Assembly: GCA_947089905.1 (NCBI GenBank)
Contig: CAMUMG010000011.1
Span: 32,807-96,806 of the forward strand
Length of the DNA stretch: 64,000 nt
Source of the DNA: an uncultured Lachnospiraceae bacterium
Lineage (GTDB): Bacteria; Bacillota; Clostridia; Lachnospirales; Lachnospiraceae
Reading direction: 5' to 3'
Shown here: in pieces, positions 46,737 to 54,587 of the stretch
Position numbering within the stretch: the stretch's first letter is position 1
Layout of the letters: the number at the start of each line of letters is the position of its first letter
The notes under the pieces: generated by a model
Seen by the model: only the letters and a program-made list of their open reading frames with translations
Told to the model about the DNA's origin: nothing
The model's database searches: none
Position numbers and translations under genes: made by a program

Positions 46737-47741
46737 ATGGGATATTTTTTATCATTTGCCATTATAATGGTGTCGAATAAAATGATAGGCGTTGCGTTGC
46801 TTTATATAGGGATTGCAGTTTTGATATTTTCGGTATATTGCACGATAAAAGATGCTTTTAAAAGATTCAGAATAAAGAGATTTGAGAAAAAGTATTATGT
46901 AAGCGAAGAATTTCTAGCTACAAAGCAAAGAACCGAAAAGTACATAAAAGATTGCAACGAATTAAACGAACACATATTAGAATTGCGAAATGTCCGATTA
47001 AGCATGAGAAAAAAAGACTATGGGAAATCATCATATTATGATACAAGCGATTGGGATTTTTCAAGACCAGAATATAAAAAACATTCACAAAGTGAGAACG
47101 TATATAATTGTTCAAGAACCGTATGCGACAACGCAAGAATGCAACCGTTTAAGTATGTATGTAAATATTTTGACTTAAAGCCAACAGAAGAAGTACTTGG
47201 AAAATTTGAAAACTTGTTAAATAATTTTGAGGCAGCTATCGAAGGGCAAAGGCTGTTAGAAAAAGAAAAATGGTATATACTTCACAACATAGACAGCGAA
47301 ACACCTCCTATAATTAAGAAATATGGAATGGAGAGATTTCAAAAAGAACTTGGATTTCGAACTACTGCATTTAAGAATCTTGAATTTCCACATTACACAT
47401 TTCAATATGTAAGTCCCGGAGGGAATGCTTCAACAAGGTGCGATGTGGTGATGAATATTGATAATCTGAACAGATTTATAAATTATTTGTCAGAAAACAT
47501 AAAGTTTCACAAAAGTGTAGCAGGACAAAGAGCTTTGATGACAAGCGCATTGCGGCAAAGGATATTAGAAAGAGATAATTGTACTTGCACAAAATGCCAG
47601 AACTCAACAAGGAACGAGCCAAATTTATTGTTAGAAATAGATCACATAATTCCACTATCCAAAGGCGGTATGACAACAGAGGAAAATCTGCAAGTCTTAT
47701 GTTGGCGGTGCAATAGAAGTAAAGGAAATAAAATAATTTAA
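46737..47741 (+). CDS. Membrane-anchored HNH nuclease-like protein
   Basis: About 334 residues from ATG 46737. The N-terminus has two hydrophobic helices (GYFLSFAIIMVSNKMIG and VALLYIGIAVLIFSVYCTI); the middle is a soluble alpha/beta region; the C-terminus is an HNH domain with CTCTKC, EIDHIIPLSKGG and CWRCNRSKGNK. The zinc pairs and DH are intact. Own promoter in an accessory island beside an Ltp-like gene; a membrane nuclease attacking incoming DNA is plausible but unproven. Confidence 0.7.
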   Translation: MGYFLSFAIIMVSNKMIGVALLYIGIAVLIFSVYCTIKDAFKRFRIKRFEKKYYVSEEFLATKQRTEKYIKDCNELNEHILELRNVRLSMRKKDYGKSSYYDTSDWDFSRPEYKKHSQSENVYNCSRTVCDNARMQPFKYVCKYFDLKPTEEVLGKFENLLNNFEAAIEGQRLLEKEKWYILHNIDSETPPIIKKYGMERFQKELGFRTTAFKNLEFPHYTFQYVSPGGNASTRCDVVMNIDNLNRFINYLSENIKFHKSVAGQRALMTSALRQRILERDNCTCTKCQNSTRNEPNLLLEIDHIIPLSKGGMTTEENLQVLCWRCNRSKGNKII

Positions 47742-47834
47742 AAGATCACCTGACTTTTGAAAAGACTGCATATAAACATAGAAGAAAAGAAAAAATTGAA
47801 ATTTTCCTTGATTTTTGCTAATACAAGAAAGAAG

Positions 47835-47877
47835 ATGACAAAATTCTTCTTTTATGGTATAATATGGGCATATTACA
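47835..47877 (+). promoter_or_regulatory. Promoter and near-dyad of A10-frameshift gene
   Basis: ATGACA (47835-47840), 17 bases, TATAAT (47858-47863), overlapped by GTATAATAT and ATATTAC as an imperfect dyad, then ACAAAGGAGG. Confidence 0.75.
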
Positions 47878-47893
47878 AAGGAGGATGATTATT

Positions 47894-49014
47894 ATGGAAG
47901 AACTTACAACTGTAATATTATCTGGAATAACATGGGACGCGATAAAAAAGGGAGTTAATATTTCAGCAAATTATCTAAAAAATAAATTGTCAAATTGGAT
48001 ACTAGATGACAAAAAGTTAGAAGAGATTAGTCAATGCGTACAAAATATTCCTGATACATATAGTATATCCGAAGGAATGGTAAGGGAATACCTTAATTTG
48101 AATGAAAGATTATTAGATATTTTGAAGGAAACAAAGCAAAAAGATTCTCATATTTCACAAGAAGTGCATATAAATAATGGTTTTTCAGTTAATTATAATC
48201 CAGGAACGATCAATGCCTATTTTGGAGATAAGAGTGAAGAGAATTTGGAAATAGAAAAAAAAAATTAGAGATACAAGAGAAAAATCAAAAGTTACTAGAA
48301 AAAAATTTAAAGATTTCAGAAGCGGATCATAATCCTTATTTTGTTTTAGAGTGTAAAGGTGTTTGGGATAAAGTTAAAGAAACAGAGGGAACAGATAAGA
48401 TTGCTAATAATAAATATATATTAACTAATAATGGTGGAAACATTAAAAATGTCTATTTATGGGCAGAATCATATATAATTTTTTATGTTTCAACTGGTAT
48501 ACAAAATGAATGGTATATATTTAAGTATAAAACAAATGATTTTGATATTAGCCATTTTAGAAAAACAAGAGAAGAGGAAATAGGAAAAAAATTTGTATTT
48601 TATGAATATACATTTGAAAAATTCAAGGACAAAATAGATAAAAAGCCATTCAAATTAGGAAAATATCTTACAAAAAATTTAAAAAAACAAATAACGCATT
48701 CTTGCAAAAAGATTTTATATATTACATATATAGATTATATAGGAGAAGAAAAAAGAAAAATATTTGAATTTTCTGGTTCGACATTATATGAATTGCAAAA
48801 AGATATAGATGGTGTTCCTATCGGAGTAGCATTAGATGCGACGAAGCATACTGTAAAAGGAAAAATAATTAGAATGCCGATTGATATTAATGACACAGAA
48901 GCGGTTGGAAAAGCACTTAAACAGGAGATAGAAGATTGGTTAGAAAAAAATAAAGGTTCAAAGGGATATAAAGATGTAATCCACGCATTTTATAATTATG
49001 ACAGTGTTGATTAA
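47894..49014 (+). pseudogene. Accessory gene frameshifted (or phase-variable) at A10
   Basis: ATG 47894 follows AAAGGAGG. The first frame (125 residues, MEELTTVILSGITWDAIKKG) ends at 48268 directly after ten A (48255-48264). Adding one A, or losing two, joins it to a frame with no stop up to 49014 and no good own start, giving about 373 residues. The second part contains FVLECKGVWDKVK and IYITYID-like beta segments. No family recognised. It may be a recent mutation, phase variation, or transcriptional slippage. Confidence 0.75.
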
Positions 49015-49142
49015 TTTTTAACTTCGTGTTTTTAAGCTTTTGTTTCTATTAAATAAGATACAATGATGTTACCAGATAATGTACTGAAAATGATTGAGGA
49101 TAAGAAAGAAAATGAGAAATAAATAGAGTTTGATAAAATAGG

Positions 49143-49175
49143 TTAAGAGAGTGCTTTGTGTACTCTCTTAATTTT
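49143..49175 (+). terminator. Rho-independent terminator
   Basis: TTAAGAGAG pairs with CTCTCTTAA, then TTTTC. It separates the A10 gene from the antirepressor unit. Confidence 0.8.
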
Positions 49176-49186
49176 CAAATTTCCTC

Positions 49187-49215
49187 TTGACTTTTTATAA
49201 CAAACCGAATATGAT
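49187..49215 (+). promoter_or_regulatory. Promoter of long-leader antirepressor transcript
   Basis: TTGACT (49187-49192), 17 bases, TATGAT (49210-49215). The next gene starts about 400 bases downstream. Confidence 0.7.
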
Positions 49216-49259
49216 TATTTTTAACTCAACAATGATTTTACTATAAGATTAAATCAAGG

Positions 49260-49620
49260 GAGCAATTATCAGTACCTAGAGGTCTTGACGCTATCAAGGC
49301 TTTTGAGGTGCTTTTTGTTTTAAAAAATAAATTAAGAACAATTTTTCGATACATTAAAAACCCATCTAATAGACGATATGCAATTTATGATAGGTAAAAC
49401 CCATCTTATGCAATCTATATTTTTTTATAGATTACTGTCAGTGATGAGGCTGGCTATCTCTCCTAAATTAAACTTAGGGAAGAACGGAATAACCTCGACC
49501 AGTGAAGCGACTGGTTACGAATTGAACGGTGCAGAGTTTACAGATTGAATCCGTAATTTTTGGTACGGGTTGAAATAGTCTTGTAGGCTCTGCAATTCTA
49601 TTAAAATTCGTGAGGTATAA
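49260..49620 (+). ncRNA. Candidate structured leader RNA upstream of antirepressor
   Basis: About 360 bases without a gene. Stems seen: GGTACCT/AGGTGC region with CTTGA/TCAAG and T run (49273-49318, possible early terminator); CCTAA with TTAGG (49462-49478); ACCAGT with ACTGGT (49498-49515); AATCCGTA with TACGGGTT (49548-49571), itself enclosed by GCAGAG with CTCTGC (49531-49592). The multi-branched layout ends about 30 bases before the antirepressor ATG. No known RNA class recognised. Confidence 0.55.
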
Positions 49621-49624
49621 ACCT

Positions 49625-50314
49625 ATGGGAAACGTGAAGAACTTTATTACTACCGATAAAGCCCTTATGGGAAAAAATACGAATGAATTAACATTACTTG
49701 AAAACGAATTAGTTCCAGTGTATACGACAAGCACAGGCGAGAAGGTTGTGTATGGGACAGAGCTTCATGCAGTATTGCAAGTAAAGACAGCGTACAAAGA
49801 TTGGTCTTTAAGGAGACTTAATGAATGTGATGCGGTTGAAGGCACTGATTTTGAAGCTGCTCAAATTTGCGCACCTTCTGGTCAGGCTAAAAAGGAGCAT
49901 ATCATTAAACTGGATACCGCAAAGGAAATGGCAATGCTTGAACGAAATGATAAAGGAAAGCAAGTCAGAAGATACTTTATTGAAATAGAAAAGAAATACA
50001 AAGAAAATATCATGCCAAAAGATTTTCCCTCAGCATTACGGGCGTATGCAGATGAGGTAGAGCGCAGACAGATAGTGGAGCAGGAAAAAGAGAAATTGCA
50101 GATAGAACTCGATTACAGCAAAGACTGGTTTTCTATTAAACGTGTGGCAAAAATGAATAATGTGGACTGGAAAATATTTGATTGGCATAAGCTAAAGTCA
50201 GTTGGTTTACAGATGGGATATAAAGTCAAGAAGATATTTGATGCTAACTATGGGGAAGTAAACACATATCATAGGGAGGTATGGGAAGCAGCATATCCAG
50301 ACTATGAGATTTAG
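49625..50314 (+). CDS. AntA/AntB-domain antirepressor
   Basis: About 229 residues from ATG 49625 (GTGAGG upstream). AntA/AntB-type N-domain (YGTELHAVLQVKTAYKDWSL, EGTDFEAAQIC) and a C-terminal KilAC-like helix-rich part (WFSIKRVAKMNNVDWKIFDW). Expected to inactivate a phage repressor. Its long structured leader suggests post-transcriptional control. Confidence 0.85.
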   Translation: MGNVKNFITTDKALMGKNTNELTLLENELVPVYTTSTGEKVVYGTELHAVLQVKTAYKDWSLRRLNECDAVEGTDFEAAQICAPSGQAKKEHIIKLDTAKEMAMLERNDKGKQVRRYFIEIEKKYKENIMPKDFPSALRAYADEVERRQIVEQEKEKLQIELDYSKDWFSIKRVAKMNNVDWKIFDWHKLKSVGLQMGYKVKKIFDANYGEVNTYHREVWEAAYPDYEI

Positions 50315-50346
50315 GAAAGCTTATACCGTTTGTCAGGTGGGAAAGA

Positions 50347-50982
50347 GTGGAAGGATATTTGGAAGATTTGGGCGTACACACAAGTGCGCACGATGATTTT
50401 ATCCCAGAAAACATCTTTTACCGCCTAACTATGAAAGCCAAGAACGAGACAGCGGAGAAGTTTCAAGCAAAGGTGGCAGATGAAATTATTCCATCCATTC
50501 GCAAGACTGGTGGTTATGTGGCAAGTGAGGATTTGTTTATTGAAACGTATCTTCCATATGTTGATTACGAAACAAGGGAAATATTCAGGAATACCCTTGC
50601 AACGGTTAGAAAGCAGAATGAAACTATCAGAAAACAAAGGGAAGAAATCGAACATAAGGAAGATGTAATAATTGGACTTGTGGACAATATAACGCTTGCA
50701 AAGAAAAGACAGATACTAAATAGGGTGGTTCGATACAATCACGCTAATTATCAAGAGCGGTGGGCATTACTTTATCGTGAGTTTGAGAATAAATATCACA
50801 TAGACTTACAGAAACGGCTTGATAATTACAATGAGAACAATAAACCGAAATGCAAAAACAAGCTGGACTATATTGACAGGGGTATGAATAAAATTCCAGA
50901 ACTGTATGAGATTGCGGTTAAGTTGTTCGAGAATGACATAAAGGCATTGGTTGAGGAAATGTATCAGGCGGTGGCAGTTTAG
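50347..50982 (+). pseudogene. 5'-truncated BRO-type antirepressor
   Basis: 211 codons from a GTG, but the homologous frame extends upstream (PFVRWERVEGYLEDLGVHTS) and matches an internal part of the antirepressor at 36232. The N-terminal BRO start is missing. Probably a fusion scar left by recombination with the antirepressor gene ending at 50314. Coiled-coil centre and a basic C-terminus remain. Confidence 0.65.
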
Positions 50983-51016
50983 AAATGCAAAGAAATAGAG
51001 CAACCAATCACTTTGG

Positions 51017-51046
51017 GCGGTATCCATATCGGGTACTGCTTTTTTT
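51017..51046 (+). terminator. Rho-independent terminator with ACTTTGGGCGGTATCC segment
   Basis: GCGGTATCC pairs with GGGTACTGC, followed by seven T. The upstream ACTTTGGGCGGTATCC is almost the same as a segment of the type I antitoxin region at 62703-62721. Confidence 0.8.
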
Positions 51047-51077
51047 AAAAGAATTTGAAATTCCCTCTTTCCACTAA

Positions 51078-51120
51078 ATTACAGATCTCCTTTCTGTGGT
51101 AGGATAGAACTATCCACTAC
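51078..51120 (+). promoter_or_regulatory. Promoter with dyad, small peptide gene
   Basis: ATTACA (51078-51083), 16 bases, TAGGAT (51100-51105), with GATAG and CTATC as dyad core, then ACGAAAGGGG. Same family as the promoter at 46678. Confidence 0.65.
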
Positions 51121-51138
51121 GAAAGGGGATAAGGTGGT

Positions 51139-51231
51139 ATGACTAAATGGAAAAATCAGTCGAGCAAAGAAAAAGAAATGGTTTTAAAGATTTGGGGCAT
51201 TTATGCCCTATTTCTTTTTGAAAAATTTTAA
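51139..51231 (+). CDS. Small peptide with hydrophobic tail
   Basis: 30 residues: a polar start (MTKWKNQSSKEKE) and a hydrophobic end (MVLKIWGIYALFLFEKF). AAGGTGG lies just upstream and a dedicated promoter precedes it. Possibly a membrane-active peptide or toxin; no family recognised. Confidence 0.45.
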   Translation: MTKWKNQSSKEKEMVLKIWGIYALFLFEKF

Positions 51232-51237
51232 TACTAT

Positions 51238-51281
51238 TCGACAAATATTTCTTTTTATGGTATGATATGGGTATCATACAA
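51238..51281 (+). promoter_or_regulatory. Promoter and perfect dyad of accessory gene
   Basis: TCGACA (51238-51243), 17 bases, TATGAT (51261-51266). GTATGATA and TATCATAC form a perfect 8-base dyad with a 4-base centre over the -10. Confidence 0.75.
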
Positions 51282-51295
51282 AAGGAGATTTCAAA

Positions 51296-52219
51296 ATGAA
51301 ACTAAGAGAGATATACTTGAGATGCAAAAAAACATATGGAATAATAAACAAATTTGAAATATTAAATGTGAATAGGACAGATGGAGAATTTGTTATTAGT
51401 CAATTACACGATATTGAATGTTTATCTAAATATTTTGTAAAATTTGAAGATTATATAAGAAAAGAAATGTACAGAAAACCGCCGCGTGGAAAAGGATATG
51501 CCATACACAAAGATTATACAAAGAACTTTTCGGAAGTTAAAGAGCAAGTTGTTTTAAGGATTAAAAGCATTATTGAACTGTGCGAATCAATGGGAATGAA
51601 TGAGGAAGAAACAGTCGGAATTGATATAAAAATTCCGACAAATGGAGATTTTGGAGATTTCAGAAAAAGCATAGATGATATAGATTTTATTTTTTCAAAA
51701 TGCCCGTTCTTCAATAACGGCATGGAGAAAATGAAATTTGAAAATGTAGATGTAGGTTCTACATGGATAACATTTACTATTGTTGGGGTAGCTGTCATTA
51801 CAGGGGGAAGTATATTGATGAATAATATAGCAGCTTTTTTGGATAAAGTGATGGTTGCCAGAAGTCATAAAATGACAGTAAAGGCGCAAGAATTAGAACT
51901 TCATAAGTCTAACATTGATTCAAAGGAAAAAGAAGATATATTGAGAGGAATAGTCAAAACATATAATCTGGCAGTAGAAAACATAACATACGAACTAGAG
52001 AAAATTACGGGATATGATATAAATGATGAAGAAGAAAGGGGAAGGGCAGAACAATGTATTCAAAAAGCTGTTAATTTAATAGATAAAGGGCTTCAAATAT
52101 ATACTACGATTGATTCACCAAAAGAAGCCAAGGCATTGTTTGAACCTTTGGAAATGAAGTATTTGTCAATATCAAAAGAGCCAAAACTTTTGACGGAAAA
52201 TAAAGAAAATGAAAAATAA
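51296..52219 (+). CDS. Accessory protein with central membrane segment
   Basis: 307 residues behind AAAGGAG. A soluble N-terminal part (1-155) with PPRGKGYAIHKDYTKNFSE, one hydrophobic segment (about 162-186, WITFTIVGVAVITGGSILMN), then a helical, charged C-terminus. Own promoter with perfect dyad. No known domain; topology and context fit a lysogeny-expressed conversion or immunity gene. Confidence 0.6.
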   Translation: MKLREIYLRCKKTYGIINKFEILNVNRTDGEFVISQLHDIECLSKYFVKFEDYIRKEMYRKPPRGKGYAIHKDYTKNFSEVKEQVVLRIKSIIELCESMGMNEEETVGIDIKIPTNGDFGDFRKSIDDIDFIFSKCPFFNNGMEKMKFENVDVGSTWITFTIVGVAVITGGSILMNNIAAFLDKVMVARSHKMTVKAQELELHKSNIDSKEKEDILRGIVKTYNLAVENITYELEKITGYDINDEEERGRAEQCIQKAVNLIDKGLQIYTTIDSPKEAKALFEPLEMKYLSISKEPKLLTENKENEK

Positions 52220-52222
52220 TAC

Positions 52223-52265
52223 TTGACTTTTCTTTGTTCACACGATATAATTTAATTGTTCCCAC
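52223..52265 (+). promoter_or_regulatory. Promoter and direct-repeat operator of second RHH gene
   Basis: TTGACT (52223-52228), 17 bases, TATAAT (52246-52251). TTGTTCACAC (52234-52243) and TTGTTCCCAC (52256-52265) are 22 bases apart, two helical turns, on the same DNA face. Confidence 0.8.
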
Positions 52266-52283
52266 ATGGAAAGGAGGCGAAAC

Positions 52284-52460
52284 ATGGGAATACACAAAGG
52301 TACAAAGCTAACAGACAATCCAAAAAACAAAGAAGTAAAAGTAAGAATTGACGAAAGTACATCTGAGAAGTTAGATTTCCTCACAAAAAAGAAATCTGTA
52401 ACAAAATCAGATATAATCAGGATTGGTATTGAGATTCAATATGAAAAAGAAAAGGAGTAA
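52284..52460 (+). CDS. RHH transcription regulator
   Basis: 58 residues from ATG 52284 (AAAGGAGG upstream). MGIHKGTKLTDNPKNKEVKV, beta strand KVRIDESTS, helices to IIRIGIEIQY. Related to the RHH proteins at 26410 and 52832 but with a different operator. Likely autorepressor of its cassette. Confidence 0.8.
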   Translation: MGIHKGTKLTDNPKNKEVKVRIDESTSEKLDFLTKKKSVTKSDIIRIGIEIQYEKEKE

Positions 52461-52544
52461 TTGTCTACTTTGGCGAGCCGACCAATTACTCCAACCAAGA
52501 GATTACCCTTGTATGAATATTGTAACATATAAGGGTATCTCTTG
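52454..52544 (+). ncRNA. Two-hairpin element behind second RHH gene
   Basis: Hairpin 1: GGAGTAATTG with CAATTACTCC (52454-52492), loop TCTACTTTGGCGAGCCGAC. Hairpin 2: CAAGAGATTACCCTT with AAGGGTATCTCTTG (52496-52544). Same layout as after the RHH genes at 26410 and 52832. Confidence 0.65.
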
Positions 52545-52577
52545 CAACCAAAAATTTATTGTAGGAGTACTATTTTT

Positions 52578-52766
52578 ATGTCTTATTTTAACTACCACGC
52601 AAAAGCGAAGAACTTGATACAAACAGGGCATCTAACTGATTATGAAATAGTTTCAAACTGGAATGGTATCTGTCCAGCACTGGTACTTTACTTTGATAAC
52701 AACCGCCCTATGCCGATTAGACAACATAGATTTGATGAGTATATGAAAATTTTGAAAAAAGTTTAA
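52578..52766 (+). CDS. Small conserved phage protein
   Basis: 62 residues, MSYFNYHAKAKNLIQTGHL and CPALVLYFDNNRPMPIRQHR. This pattern is frequent in small Firmicutes proteins; function unknown. TAGGAG upstream. Lies in the unit begun by the RHH gene at 52284. Confidence 0.6.
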   Translation: MSYFNYHAKAKNLIQTGHLTDYEIVSNWNGICPALVLYFDNNRPMPIRQHRFDEYMKILKKV

Positions 52767-52774
52767 AATAGTGC

Positions 52775-52819
52775 TTGACATTTTCGCCACACATCAATAT
52801 AATAAAGGTGTGGCGAAAA
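52775..52819 (+). promoter_or_regulatory. Promoter and 12-bp inverted-repeat operator of third RHH gene
   Basis: TTGACA (52775-52780), 17 bases, TATAAT (52798-52803). TTTTCGCCACAC (52781-52792) and GTGTGGCGAAAA (52808-52819) are a perfect inverted repeat bracketing the -10. Confidence 0.85.
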
Positions 52820-52831
52820 GGAGGATAAGGA

Positions 52832-53002
52832 ATGTCACCAGTCGGAAGACCGAAAGCAGAGAAACCAAAGGATATTAGATACAGCATTCGCCTTGATGCA
52901 GAAACAGAAAAAGAATTGGAAAATTATTGCGTCGAACATAATATCACAAAGGGAGAGGCTATAAGGCAAGGAATATATCTGCTTTTGGGTAAAAGAAAAT
53001 AG
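52832..53002 (+). CDS. RHH transcription regulator
   Basis: 56 residues (MSPVGRPKAEKPKDIRYSIR, LDAETEKELENYC, TKGEAIRQGIYLL). AAAGGAGG ahead of ATG 52832. Close in pattern to the protein at 26410. Its perfect inverted-repeat operator suggests dimer-of-dimers binding and autoregulation. Confidence 0.8.
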   Translation: MSPVGRPKAEKPKDIRYSIRLDAETEKELENYCVEHNITKGEAIRQGIYLLLGKRK

Positions 53003-53097
53003 AGTAGCCGGTCAACTTGGCGGTAGACGACTACTCTAATCAGCACTTTCCCACAAGGGGATTGTAAATCTATTGTACAGTCCTCTTTTGAGAAAGT
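53001..53097 (+). ncRNA. Two-hairpin element behind third RHH gene
   Basis: Hairpin 1: AGAGTAG with CTACTCT (53001-53037), loop with CAACTTGGCGGTAGACGA. Hairpin 2: ACTTTC with GAAAGT and AAGGGGA with TCCTCTTT (53045-53097). It ends 27 bases before an antirepressor start. Confidence 0.65.
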
Positions 53098-53124
53098 CAA
53101 CAACTTTTTCAAAGGAGGTTTTTT

Positions 53125-53901
53125 ATGGACAAAATTCAAAAAGTCGATTACAACGGAATACTTGTTCTTACTACACAGCAGATTGCAGAAGCTTACGAAA
53201 CAGAGCAACAAATTATCACAAATAATTTTAACAGAAATAAAGATAGATATACTGAGGGGAAGCATTATATTTGTCTTAAAGGTAATGAATTAAAGGAATT
53301 TAGAGCAAAAAATCAAAATGATGTTTTGCCAAACGCTAATAAATTTTATCTCTGGACACAAAAGGGAGCATTTCTTCATGCCAAGTCCTTAAACACTGAT
53401 ACAGCATGGGAAGTCTACGACAAACTTGTTGACAGTTATTTTGATAAAAAAGAGAATATTACAGTTTCCGAACTTTCACCCGAATTGCAAATGTTTAAAT
53501 CCTTATGGGATATGCAAGCAAAACAAGAGCTGGAACAGAAGCGTCAGGCAGAAGAAATTGCAGCAGTAAAACAGACTGTTACTAATATTAAAAAAGAACT
53601 GACAACTCCTATCGGTGACTGGAAAATAGAAATCAACAGTAAAATCCGGGCAATCTCAATCAAAAGCGGAATTGCTTATGAAACAATTTATAGACAAATG
53701 TATGGAGAACTTGAGAACACAGCACATTGTAGCCTGAAACGCTTACAAGAAAACAAAATTATCCGAATGAAAAAGTCAGGAAATTCCAACACAGCAATCA
53801 AAGAAGCAACAACTAAAATTGCAGTTATTGAAGATAACCCACGTTTAAAGGCAATATTTGAAAATATTGTACGTCGCTATGCAGTGTCTTATTGTGCGTA
53901 G
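53125..53901 (+). CDS. ORF6N-domain antirepressor
   Basis: 258 residues behind AAAGGAGG. N-terminal ORF6N domain (VLTTQQIAEAYETEQQIITN, FYLWTQKGAFLHAKSLNT) and a C-terminal helical part (GDWKIEINSKIRAISIKSG). Probably an antirepressor or phage regulatory protein, downstream of the RHH unit at 52832. Confidence 0.85.
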   Translation: MDKIQKVDYNGILVLTTQQIAEAYETEQQIITNNFNRNKDRYTEGKHYICLKGNELKEFRAKNQNDVLPNANKFYLWTQKGAFLHAKSLNTDTAWEVYDKLVDSYFDKKENITVSELSPELQMFKSLWDMQAKQELEQKRQAEEIAAVKQTVTNIKKELTTPIGDWKIEINSKIRAISIKSGIAYETIYRQMYGELENTAHCSLKRLQENKIIRMKKSGNSNTAIKEATTKIAVIEDNPRLKAIFENIVRRYAVSYCA

Positions 53902-53910
53902 GAGGTGAAT

Positions 53911-54204
53911 ATGGGAAAAAAATTCACCCCTCGGCAAAGAGAACATCTCTATGCAGTTTATAACGGAAAATGTGCCATCTGCGGATATCCTGTAAGCTTT
54001 AAAAGATGTACTATAGACCATAAAAGACCACTTTGTAAAGGTGGTACAAATGATTTTAGAAATTTGCAGATAACGTGCCGTTCCTGTAATCAAATGAAGC
54101 ACTCCCTATCACAACAGGAGTTTTTAAAGAAGTTATTAAAACTAACTATACACAACTTTAAAAATATCCTAAAAACATATCTGAAAGGGCGGTGTGGAGT
54201 ATGA
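53911..54204 (+). CDS. Small HNH endonuclease
   Basis: About 97 residues from ATG 53911 (TAGGAGGTGAAT). CAICGYPVSF, CTIDHKRPLCKGG, CRSCNQMK: an intact HNH with two zinc-binding Cys pairs. Overlaps the next gene by 4 bases. Confidence 0.8.
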   Translation: MGKKFTPRQREHLYAVYNGKCAICGYPVSFKRCTIDHKRPLCKGGTNDFRNLQITCRSCNQMKHSLSQQEFLKKLLKLTIHNFKNILKTYLKGRCGV

Positions 54205-54527
54205 AAAAGAAAGAATATGGTAAAAATTTTCCTTCAAAAACGGAGTTTACTGTAAGGGAAAAAGATGGTATAATAATAGAAATTGGTAACTCCTATACAT
54301 ACCACCCAAAACCAAATTTTAAGGGTGAAAAGATGAAATGGTTTGATGATACTATCGTAACAAAACGGCGTATTATGACATCAAAAGAAAACGCAATACT
54401 TGCCTTAGTAGTAGAGCGTTATCAGTTGCACTCCACTTATCAAACAGATGATCCATGTATCAAACAGATTGCTCAAATGTTATGTGATAAAGACCTTGAA
54501 GAGATGTGGATTTTAACACAGGAGTAA
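54201..54527 (+). CDS. Hypothetical protein
   Basis: About 108 residues from ATG 54201 (GTGTGGAG upstream), coupled to the HNH gene. No motif recognised. A hairpin (CTTCCCTC with GAGGGAAG, about 54540-54571) follows. Confidence 0.55.
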   Translation: MKKKEYGKNFPSKTEFTVREKDGIIIEIGNSYTYHPKPNFKGEKMKWFDDTIVTKRRIMTSKENAILALVVERYQLHSTYQTDDPCIKQIAQMLCDKDLEEMWILTQE

Positions 54528-54587
54528 AAGAGCAAGAAAACTTCCCTCTTTCTAAAAGGGAGAGGGAAGATAAGTGGAGGAATGAAT

